Below are positions 51,149 to 58,430 of a DNA stretch of 64,000 nucleotides, in pieces. Every line of letters starts with the position of its first letter. Position 1 is the first letter of the stretch. Below the pieces are notes generated by a model. That model had not been told where the DNA came from. It saw only the letters and a list, made by a program, of their open reading frames with translations, and did not search any database. The position numbers and the translations under genes are program-made. The stretch is from NCBI RefSeq assembly GCF_049200465.1, contig NZ_CP120836.1, positions 2,542,001 to 2,606,000 on the forward strand, read 5' to 3'. The DNA comes from Leptothermofonsia sp049200465. Its GTDB lineage: Bacteria; Cyanobacteriota; Cyanobacteriia; Leptolyngbyales; Leptolyngbyaceae.

Positions 51149-53320
51149 ATGAATATTTTGGTCGAAAATTTGTTTCGAGACCAGGACTGTCGGAAACTGC
51201 CAATTCCCAGTTTTTTTGTTAAAAGTACAGCCCCCTCTAATGTCGAAGATGACAGTCCAAATATTAAAGACGAAGATCAGCCCACAATTCACAATATCGT
51301 AGAACTGCTCTATCAAAACGCAAAATCTGGGGTGAAAGATTCGGGACTGGTGATCGCAATTCACGGATACAACACCGGGACAGATTTGGCTACCGATGGG
51401 GTGCGAGAATTCTGGTACAAGCCCCTCAGTACCTATATAAACCAGGATCCATTGATTCAAAAAAAAGAGGCTGGATCGATTTTTCTTGGCTATCGCTGGC
51501 CCTCAGAAAGTCTGCAAAAGAAAACAATTCGAAAGGAAGCCCGAAAAGCACTTCCAATTCTACTAAGCATTCTGCTTTATGGAGGGATCTTTGCCACTAT
51601 TCTTTTTTTGGTCCTGGCTGGTTTAACCCATTCCCCCATCGCAGTCGCTTTAATGATCATCAGCGTCATTAGCTTCTCAGTGGTACTGACTCTTTATTTA
51701 TTGAGAATTTCTGTTTACTTTCGAGATGCTTACCGGGCCAGCATCTATGGAGTGTCAGACTTAGTTGAACTGATCCGACAAATTGATCAGGGACTCATCG
51801 AAAAAACAGTCAGCGAAACCCTTTCCGATCAGGCCCTTTATGAAAGGATCAATAGTAGGATTCCTGAAATTCAAGCGATCGCCCCATCCGATGTAATGGA
51901 TAGTTTCAGTGCAATCAGAAATACTCTTTCCAGATATCCGGATCTCAATATCGATTCAGAAGATTTCCGGTTTCAGCAGTTCTTTAAGCGGCTTCGGAAA
52001 GATGTTTCACCTGAGATTGGAAATGAACTGCTCAAACAAATTCTTGAACGGTTAGTTTTAATTGAAAGCCTAGAACTGGATGCGGCTCAACGTTACTGGC
52101 AAAATCATTTAATCAAACTTTCATTCATTGGTCACAGCATGGGTGGGCACGTCACCACTCAGGTAATTCGAATTTTGTCAGATGTTTTTGACCCGCGATC
52201 GGTTGGAAGACTTGGGGAAGATCACATTTCAAAAACCCCTTCTTCAAGACTGGGCCGTGTCTTCCGCCTGGGACGGTTAATTCTGGTCGCTCCGGACATT
52301 CCTCTGCTCACCATTACCTCAGGGCGCACCAATTTTTTACGTTCGGCCTTACGCCGGTTTGAGGAAGCCTATCTGTTCAGCAACGAAGGAGATCTGGCTC
52401 TCAGGATTGCCTCCACTGCTGCAAATTATTTCTCTTTCCCGGCACGGAGTCGAACTCAGGGCTACCGACTCGGTAATTTAACCGTGACCTCAAAGCGCAT
52501 TACCCTCTCTAAATCAAAGAAGGTTAAGCCCATTTATGGCATCGTTAATTTGGAAGAGCTTCCCGATCCGACCAGCCATCTTTTGCCCTATCTGGAAGTC
52601 AACGTTTTAAGCAAAGATCAGAATCAGCGTCTGGATCCGGCAAGCCAGTGGCAAGAGCGGAAGAAGAGCGATGAAGCGGTGGCAAGTGTTCAGGAAGATA
52701 AGGAATCGATCGCCGATCTATTCACCTACTTCGACTGCACTGAGTATCGGGACAGGCTAGAACCCCAGGGAAAAGAGTCCTACGTTCTGCTGTTGGATGG
52801 GCAGCGATCGCCCCTCAAATTCCTGGGCTACCTACGTTTATTTATGGCCTTTGCTACTGGTAAACGAGATGTACATGGCGGCTACTTTCAAGGACCTTTC
52901 GCTAAGCTCTTAATCTACCGTCTGGCTTTCATCGGTTTTCAGGGATTACTGGATTCTCTACCTCAAACTGCGCCTGAAACCCTGGGTATCTCAACCCCAC
53001 TTCCTGAGGATTTGAGCGCAGAACTAATGAAGATTCAAACGTCCTCCTCCCCTGGCACCCCAGACGAAGTATCTTCAAAGACTCCGCTTTTAGATGAGCC
53101 CAGTTACCAGACTCCCCTACAAAAGAAGCGACTGGTAGCTTTGCAATATTTCTCATGGGTATGTGCTCAGAAGCAAATTCAGGTGGCAATTTCTCCAGAA
53201 CGGTATCAGGTAGATATTCTGGGACGCTATCGAGAGGACGTGCGAGAGTACATTCTTCTACAAAAGGCAGAATGGGCGTCAATTCCTCAGGCACCTACCG
53301 CAAATGACTATGTTGGCTAA
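51149..53320 (+). CDS. Membrane-inserted alpha/beta hydrolase of unknown substrate
   Basis: 723 aa from ATG 51149. The oxyanion-type motif LVIAIHGYNTGTD sits near residue 68-80. Two membrane helices (about 134-158 and 162-188) then interrupt the fold, followed by a long charged helical insertion (about 195-320), before the nucleophile elbow FIGHSMGGHVT (Ser about 330). Late positions LILVAPDIPLL fit the following strand. The last 250 residues are a poorly defined region with SRTQGYRLGNLTV and a helical QKKRLVALQYFSW. Resembles DUF900/esterase-type folds but much larger. Probably cytoplasmic-membrane bound; could be a lipase or peptidoglycan/lipid esterase. Its stop codon lies in a 17-bp tandem duplication. 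Confidence 0.8.
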   Translation: MNILVENLFRDQDCRKLPIPSFFVKSTAPSNVEDDSPNIKDEDQPTIHNIVELLYQNAKSGVKDSGLVIAIHGYNTGTDLATDGVREFWYKPLSTYINQDPLIQKKEAGSIFLGYRWPSESLQKKTIRKEARKALPILLSILLYGGIFATILFLVLAGLTHSPIAVALMIISVISFSVVLTLYLLRISVYFRDAYRASIYGVSDLVELIRQIDQGLIEKTVSETLSDQALYERINSRIPEIQAIAPSDVMDSFSAIRNTLSRYPDLNIDSEDFRFQQFFKRLRKDVSPEIGNELLKQILERLVLIESLELDAAQRYWQNHLIKLSFIGHSMGGHVTTQVIRILSDVFDPRSVGRLGEDHISKTPSSRLGRVFRLGRLILVAPDIPLLTITSGRTNFLRSALRRFEEAYLFSNEGDLALRIASTAANYFSFPARSRTQGYRLGNLTVTSKRITLSKSKKVKPIYGIVNLEELPDPTSHLLPYLEVNVLSKDQNQRLDPASQWQERKKSDEAVASVQEDKESIADLFTYFDCTEYRDRLEPQGKESYVLLLDGQRSPLKFLGYLRLFMAFATGKRDVHGGYFQGPFAKLLIYRLAFIGFQGLLDSLPQTAPETLGISTPLPEDLSAELMKIQTSSSPGTPDEVSSKTPLLDEPSYQTPLQKKRLVALQYFSWVCAQKQIQVAISPERYQVDILGRYREDVREYILLQKAEWASIPQAPTANDYVG

Positions 53321-53341
53321 AAAGCTATGTTGGCTAAAAAG
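53308..53341. repeat. 17-bp perfect tandem duplication over a stop codon
   Basis: Two identical 17-bp units (53308-53324, 53325-53341) of the form CTATGTTGGCTAAAAAG; the first includes the TAA of the hydrolase gene, so the protein is unchanged. Confidence 0.92.
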
Positions 53342-53390
53342 AAAGAACAAAGAGGAAAGAGAAAAGAACCGTTCTGCGTTTGGACTCTTG

Positions 53391-53508
53391 TAAGTAGGTG
53401 GTCATCATTAATTGGTAAGGGGGGAGTGGGGGCTGCGCCCCCAGGTAGGAGGTGAAATCCCCTCCACCCCCGAAATTATCTTTGAATTTAATCGCGCCTG
53501 GCTACTTA
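53391..53508 (+). repeat. Dispersed GC-core repeat, family B
   Basis: TAAGTAGGTGGTCATCATTAAT left, perfect GGGGGCTGCGCCCCC hairpin, GGAGGTGAAATCCCC-type second hairpin, CCCGAAATTATCTTTGAATT and GCCTGGCTACTTA right. The remaining gap to 53811 has purine-rich low-complexity sequence (GGGCAATGGGCAATGGGC). Confidence 0.86.
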
Positions 53509-53811
53509 CTTAGATGGAAAGAGTGATTTCCATCAAGTCGTGATGTGGTCAGCTGTGATAAAAGTTACAAAACCTGAATTTTAAGATTTGCTGCTAAATA
53601 TTTTGTTTCTTTAAAGTTGCGGAATTCACTGATATTGAATCATGCAAGAGGTAACAATCTAGACACAGGTTTGGGTTTTGAGTTCTCAATTCTGAGTTTC
53701 GTGAAGGTTATAGGTTATGGGCAATGGGCAATGGGCAGTAGGGTGAGGGGTAGATGGGTGAGGGGGTTAATAAGCAGTTGTTAGTTTTTGGTTGTTAGCT
53801 ATTAGCGTTTC

Positions 53812-54306
53812 ATGAGTAACTCCTCGTCTGTGCATAATCATAATTTATTAAATGGGATAAATAATGAGGCGGCGCATCAGTCTGAAGAAGACAAGACGAT
53901 TGTGCCTGCCATTCCTTATCACATCTGGTATAGCCGGGGAAAAATGCTGACTCAGCAGGGGCACTTTGAAGCAGCACTCACCAGTTTTGACATCGCCTTA
54001 AAGCACCAGTCTAATCTTCATCAAATCTGGACTTATCGCGGAATTGTGCTGGCTTATTTAAAGCACTATGAGGCTGCCCTGTTAAGTTTTAACAAAGCCC
54101 TGGAACTGGCTCCTGATAATCGTGAAATTTGGATCTTTCGCGGTGCTGTTTTGACCTACCTCAACCGTCGGCGTGAGGCGCTCAACAGCTATAACATTGC
54201 CCTCAGTATCCAACAGTGCGGCTTCACGGTTTGTGAGGACTACCCAACCACATGGATGCCCAATCCGATTGTAGAGAAAGGGAGGGAGTTGAAAGAGTCA
54301 TCTTAA
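53812..54306 (+). CDS. TPR-repeat protein
   Basis: 164 aa. Three tetratricopeptide-like units of 34 residues (about 42-143): IWYSRGKMLTQQGHFEAAL, IWTYRGIVLAYLKHYEAALL and IWIFRGAVLTYLNRRREALN, each followed by a SFDIAL/SFNKAL/SYNIAL helix. No signal peptide or other domain. TPR modules bind partner proteins; the partner is not evident. ATG start after a purine-rich tract. The C terminus ends WMPNPIVEKGRELKESS. Confidence 0.88.
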   Translation: MSNSSSVHNHNLLNGINNEAAHQSEEDKTIVPAIPYHIWYSRGKMLTQQGHFEAALTSFDIALKHQSNLHQIWTYRGIVLAYLKHYEAALLSFNKALELAPDNREIWIFRGAVLTYLNRRREALNSYNIALSIQQCGFTVCEDYPTTWMPNPIVEKGRELKESS

Positions 54307-54398
54307 GGCTAGATTGCATATACCATATAGCAACCGCCAGGAAAACTAAGGCAAGTAATGTTGCTTTAAAGGGGATGAATTGCACTTTTCATCTCCAG

Positions 54399-54500
54399 TA
54401 GTCTGCCAAGCAGATTTTGAAGGGTTTGCAACCCTTCGCCCCCTAAATTGGTTTTTCCGGGTTTAGATAACCGGGCAAAGTTTCTTTGGTGAACCACTAG
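54399..54500. repeat. Family E-like repeat
   Basis: Begins TAGTCTGCCAAG and ends GAACCACTAG. It contains the palindrome GAAGGGTTTGCAACCCTTC and a second one, CCGGGTTTAGATAACCCGG-like. It abuts the next family B element with no gap. Confidence 0.7.
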
Positions 54501-54618
54501 TAAGTAGATGGCCATAATTAACTGTAAGAAGGAGGAGTGGGGGCTTCGCCCTCAGGCAGGGGGTTTCACCCCCTCCACCCCCAAAATTGTTGTTAATTTA
54601 ATTGTGCCTGGCTACTTA
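54501..54618 (+). repeat. Dispersed GC-core repeat, family B
   Basis: TAAGTAGATGGCCATAATTAAC left, GGGGGCTTCGCCCTC and GGGGGTTTCACCCCC hairpins, GTTAATTTAATTGTGCC and GGCTACTTA right. Confidence 0.86.
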
Positions 54619-54717
54619 CAGCAAAACGAAAGTTTGTTGGGGGGCAGGGGTTCCACCCCTGCTTGGGGGCGAAGCTCCAAACCCCTATGTTGCAAAATTT
54701 AGGGTTTGCAACACTAG
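54619..54717 (-). repeat. Dispersed GC-core repeat, family D
   Basis: Reverse copy of 57980-58088: CAGCAAAACGAAAGTTTG, GCAGGGGTTCCACCCCTGC and GGGGGCGAAGCTCC hairpins, TTGCAAAATTTAGGGTTTGCAA, CACTAG. It abuts the preceding family B element and ends about 50 bp before the SLH-glycosidase start. Confidence 0.84.
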
Positions 54718-54766
54718 CACCTGACACCTGGCACCTGCTATGGCGATCAAGCTGGAGGATTAGGAA

Positions 54767-56737
54767 ATGGCTGCTTCCTCACCGCGCTTTCCAGATATCC
54801 AGACCCATTGGGCAAAAAACTTTATCGAAGAGCTGGCGCAACGTGGAATTGTGCACGGTTTTGAAGATCAAACCTTTCGCCCAAATCGGGCTGTCACCAG
54901 AGCTGAGTTTGCGGCTTTGCTACAGGCGGCCTTTCCTCGCACAGGTGGCCGTCAGTATGTGCCATTTGTGGATGTGCCTACTCATCATTGGGCGCTAAAG
55001 GCTATTCGCTGGGCCTATGAAACGGGTTTCTTATCGGGTTATCCGGGACGGCAGTTTCGCCCGAATGAGTCGATTCCACGGGTGCAAGCTCTGGTGTCGC
55101 TTGTGAGTGGTCTTGGTTTCTCATCATTGGGTCAGGTTCCCCTCGCCACCCTGTATCAGGACAGTGCCCAGATTCCAAAGTGGGCTATGGGGGCGATCGC
55201 CGCTGCTAGCGAAGCCGGAATCGTGGTCAACTATCCTTCCTTACAACAGTTGAAACCGTTACAGGCAGCAACCCGTGCTGAAGTGGCGGCATTTATTTAT
55301 CAATGTCTGGTGAGTTTGGAGCAAGCCCCTGCCATTGCTTCTGACTACATCGTGCGATGGATACAGACGGTAATAGTTGGGCATCAGCGAGAATTTCGCG
55401 GCGTGTGGGTGGCGAGTGTCTGGAATGTAGACTTTCCCTCAAAGCAGGGACTCTCCAGTGAACAACAGCAGGCAGAACTGATTGCCATTCTGGATCAGAT
55501 GCAGGCCATGAACCTGAATGCCTTGATTTTGCAAGTCAGACCAGAGGGCGATGCGCTTTATGCTTCTCAGTTTGAGCCGTGGAGTCACTGGCTGACAGGA
55601 ACTCAAGGCAAGGCACCGGGGTACGATCCGCTAGAGTTTGCGATCGCCCAGTGTCACCAGCGCAACATTGAGCTACATGCCTGGTTCAACCCCTACCGTG
55701 CCAGTGCCTCTCAGCGAACAGTGAATGTTTTCCCCCATATTGCTGTCACCAATCCGGAGGTCGTCTACCCCTGGGGTAATCAGCGCTGGATGGATCCGGG
55801 GGCGAAGATTGTGCAAGATCGGGCATATAACGTCATTATTGATGTGCTACGCCGGTACGATGTCGATGGCATTCATCTAGATGATTACTTTTATCCCTAT
55901 CCGATCGCTGGCAAAACCTTTCCCGATGACAAAACCTATCAGGCTTACCGTGCCAGCGGTGGTACCCTTTCCCTGGCAGACTGGCGGAGAGAAAACGTCA
56001 ACCAATTAATTCAGCGCCTCGCCACCCGCATTCGGGCGGAAAAACCCCATGTCAAGTTTGGCATCAGCCCCTTTGGTATTTACCGACCCGGTCAGCCAGA
56101 ACAGATTCGCGGGTTAGATGCTTACGACCAGCTTTATGCTGACTCGTTGAAATGGTTACAACAGGGCTGGGTTGACTACCTTGCCCCCCAACTGTACTGG
56201 CGAATTGATCCACCAGCTCAAAGCTACCCAGTATTACTGAAATGGTGGGCAGATAACAATCCTAAACAACGTCACCTTTACCCTGGCAACAACCTGGCCC
56301 AACTGGATGGGCGAGGCTGGGAACTGACCGAAATTGAACGACAAGTTGATATTACCCGCAGTTTGAACTCCCAACGGGTTCTGGGGAACATTTTCTTCAG
56401 CATGAATGCGTTTATTGAGAATCGCCAGGGGATTCGCGATCGCTTCAAAATTACAACCTATCGTGCCCCTGCCCTGGCTCCTGTGGTGCCCTGGCTAAAG
56501 GCAACTCCTCCCCCTCTGCCGCAACGGGTTCAGGTGCAAAACGGCAGGCTTACCTGGAAACCAGCCAGTTCAGCCATTCGCAGTTGGACCCTGTATCGCC
56601 AGGATGGTGAACAATGGACACTGCTTCGGGTTCTACCGGCCACCATCACGGCGGTAACGGTTGGTACCGGAATCTACGCTATTTGTAGTGTTAACCGACT
56701 CTCCCAGGAAAGCACCGGAGTGGTTGTGTCAGCATAG
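54767..56737 (+). CDS. S-layer-homology domain protein with GHL10-type glycoside hydrolase domain
   Basis: 656 aa. Residues 5-190 hold three SLH domains (FPDIQTHWAKNFIEELAQRGIVHGFEDQTFRPN, split; FVDVPTHHWALKAI; DSAQIPKWAMGAI), which anchor proteins to cell-wall polymer. Residues about 205-540 are a family-10-like glycoside hydrolase (GHL10/YngK-type): RGVWVASVWNVDFP, NALILQVRPEGDALY, ELHAWFNPYRAS, VDGIHLDDYFYPYP with likely catalytic acids, and SPFGIYRPG. An in-frame stop 6 bp before ATG 54767 fixes the start, and there is no signal peptide. Two repeat elements lie directly upstream, so a signal sequence may have been lost (inference). Confidence 0.9.
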   Translation: MAASSPRFPDIQTHWAKNFIEELAQRGIVHGFEDQTFRPNRAVTRAEFAALLQAAFPRTGGRQYVPFVDVPTHHWALKAIRWAYETGFLSGYPGRQFRPNESIPRVQALVSLVSGLGFSSLGQVPLATLYQDSAQIPKWAMGAIAAASEAGIVVNYPSLQQLKPLQAATRAEVAAFIYQCLVSLEQAPAIASDYIVRWIQTVIVGHQREFRGVWVASVWNVDFPSKQGLSSEQQQAELIAILDQMQAMNLNALILQVRPEGDALYASQFEPWSHWLTGTQGKAPGYDPLEFAIAQCHQRNIELHAWFNPYRASASQRTVNVFPHIAVTNPEVVYPWGNQRWMDPGAKIVQDRAYNVIIDVLRRYDVDGIHLDDYFYPYPIAGKTFPDDKTYQAYRASGGTLSLADWRRENVNQLIQRLATRIRAEKPHVKFGISPFGIYRPGQPEQIRGLDAYDQLYADSLKWLQQGWVDYLAPQLYWRIDPPAQSYPVLLKWWADNNPKQRHLYPGNNLAQLDGRGWELTEIERQVDITRSLNSQRVLGNIFFSMNAFIENRQGIRDRFKITTYRAPALAPVVPWLKATPPPLPQRVQVQNGRLTWKPASSAIRSWTLYRQDGEQWTLLRVLPATITAVTVGTGIYAICSVNRLSQESTGVVVSA

Positions 56738-56784
56738 GAACGAGGCAGAGAATGCAGGTCAAGTGACAGGATTAAAACTGGCAG

Positions 56785-57834
56785 ATGCTAATTGAGGGAA
56801 TCGTTACGCTGCTGCTGGGCTGGTTTGCGTTTCGTTGGGGTGTCCGGTTTGGGCGCTTTTTGCTGCGCAAGGGAGCAACCGCAAATGACCTGTTTAAGGG
56901 AAAGACAGCCCTCTCTCTCCTGTTTCTGGGGTTATACATTGGACTTGTTGTTCTCGCGTTGAACGTGCCCCAGATGCAGGTTTTGCCATTGCAATGGCGA
57001 ATTTATGGCATGCAGGTTACCTGGACTATTTTGCGCGTGGTGCTGTTGGGCTTCTGTGGCCTGGCGTTTATTGTGAGTTGGAAGACGGCGCGATCGCAGG
57101 TCATTGCCGTTGCTCTGTTGGGCCTGCTTGGATTGGCTGGATTCACCGCCGCAGAAGCCTATTTTCTCGCCCCCATCTATCCAGAGCTGAATGACAACTT
57201 ACAGGCGAATGGCGTGTTCAAACAAACGTCCATGAGCAGTTGTGCCCCCTCAGCCCTGGCAACTGTCCTGCGCCGCTGGAATATTAGTGCAACAGAGTCA
57301 AGTGTTGCCAGGCTGGCTGGCACCAGTCGCCTGGGGACTTCCATGCCCCAATTAATTCAGGCTGCTCGTGCCCTGGGAATGGATGGAATTGAACTTTCCC
57401 CAACCTGGGAGCAGATGCAGCGGATCAATCGCCCCGGTGTGCTGGGAGTTTGGTTAATAGATGGTCCGCGGAAGTTGCCCCACGCCGTGGCGCTGCTGGC
57501 CATGAATGACCAGTTGATGGCGATCGGTGACCCGTCCCGTGGCAAAATCTATGTCCTGGATCGGGCTCAGTTCGCCGAAGTCTGGCGTCAGGAGTATGTT
57601 CCCATCTTTCGCCGGGGCGAGACAGCGATTACCCAAACCCAGGCAATGGATTACTTGAAACAATCTGGCTTTGCAAACCAGACTCCCCAGGGCTTTAAAC
57701 AGGCACTCCAGCAGTTTCAACAGGCAGTGGGCATTCAACCAACGGGTTATCTGGATAATCAAACTACCCTGTTGCTGATGGGCCCTTCTTTAAAAGGGGT
57801 GCCAACCTTGAAGGAGTATCAGGTCAGTCGTTAG
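56785..57834 (+). CDS. Membrane-anchored C39-like peptidase with peptidoglycan-binding domain
   Basis: 349 aa. Four N-terminal hydrophobic helices (about 3-20, 42-62, 72-100, 108-128) anchor it in the membrane. The C39-like cysteine peptidase domain (about 148-275) shows the catalytic Cys in SMSSCAPSALATVLRRW, LAGTSRLGTSMPQL, the His in KLPHAVALLAM and the Asp in IGDPSRGK. A PG_binding_1 domain (about 292-335: FKQALQQFQQAVGIQPTGYLD) closes it. Likely acts at the outer face on a secreted leader peptide or wall substrate. It follows the SLH-glycosidase by 48 bp, so both may serve the cell envelope. Confidence 0.83.
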   Translation: MLIEGIVTLLLGWFAFRWGVRFGRFLLRKGATANDLFKGKTALSLLFLGLYIGLVVLALNVPQMQVLPLQWRIYGMQVTWTILRVVLLGFCGLAFIVSWKTARSQVIAVALLGLLGLAGFTAAEAYFLAPIYPELNDNLQANGVFKQTSMSSCAPSALATVLRRWNISATESSVARLAGTSRLGTSMPQLIQAARALGMDGIELSPTWEQMQRINRPGVLGVWLIDGPRKLPHAVALLAMNDQLMAIGDPSRGKIYVLDRAQFAEVWRQEYVPIFRRGETAITQTQAMDYLKQSGFANQTPQGFKQALQQFQQAVGIQPTGYLDNQTTLLLMGPSLKGVPTLKEYQVSR

Positions 57835-57979
57835 TGACGATATGATTGTTTTTCAGGTGCATCTGAGTCTGGCGGATCATTGACTTCTGCCTATCTACCC
57901 TTCTACTTCACGAGCGTAGAGCTTCTGCTATCGCTGAATCTTGCGTTTGCTTAGAAAGGTCTAATGTAGACTGATATAA

Positions 57980-58088
57980 CTAGTGTTGCAAACCCTTAAT
58001 TTTGCAACATGGGGGTTTGGGGGCTTCGCTCCCAAGCAGGGGTTCCACCCCTACACCCCCCAACAAAACTTTCGTTTTGCTGTACTAG
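57980..58088 (+). repeat. Dispersed GC-core repeat, family D
   Basis: CTAGTGTTGCAAACCCTTAA, stem TTGCAAA/TTTTGCAA at the left; GGGGGCTTCGCTCCC and AGGGGTTCCACCCCT core; right end CAAAACTTTCGTTTTG hairpin and TACTAG. It is in the 596-bp gap before the kinase gene. Confidence 0.84.
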
Positions 58089-58325
58089 GATTCACTACGA
58101 CAGACTGTAAGGGTGCGATCGCAACCAGATCGGTGGCAATTTCTCATTGAGCAATGACTTTTCCAGTTTGCTGGGGAAAAAGGGCATAAGCTACTCTTTC
58201 ACCTTATTCAATATTGCTGGATTATTGATTTCGTCTCACTGATAAGCGCCGTTTATCGTTAACTTTCCAGGAGAGCCGGACAATTTCCGATTTGTGGTTT
58301 TAGCAGCTAAACTTCCAAACCGTTC

Positions 58326-58369
58326 TCTTCTAAAAACATCTAGATAATCTTCTAAAAACATCTAGATAA
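58326..58369. repeat. 22-bp perfect tandem duplication
   Basis: Two identical 22-bp units (58326-58347, 58348-58369) beginning TCTTCTAAAAACATC, about 60 bp before the kinase start; it may lie in the promoter or leader. Confidence 0.9.
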
Positions 58370-58430
58370 ACTTTAGTAAATACGGTCTGGTAGGTGAATA
58401 CTAACTGTTACGTCACCCGGGTGCGTAGAT

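Noticed and set aside
3388..58088. Possible CRISPR-like array from many similar hairpin repeats
   Set aside because: Copies are dispersed over tens of kilobases with no regular spacers and no cas genes.
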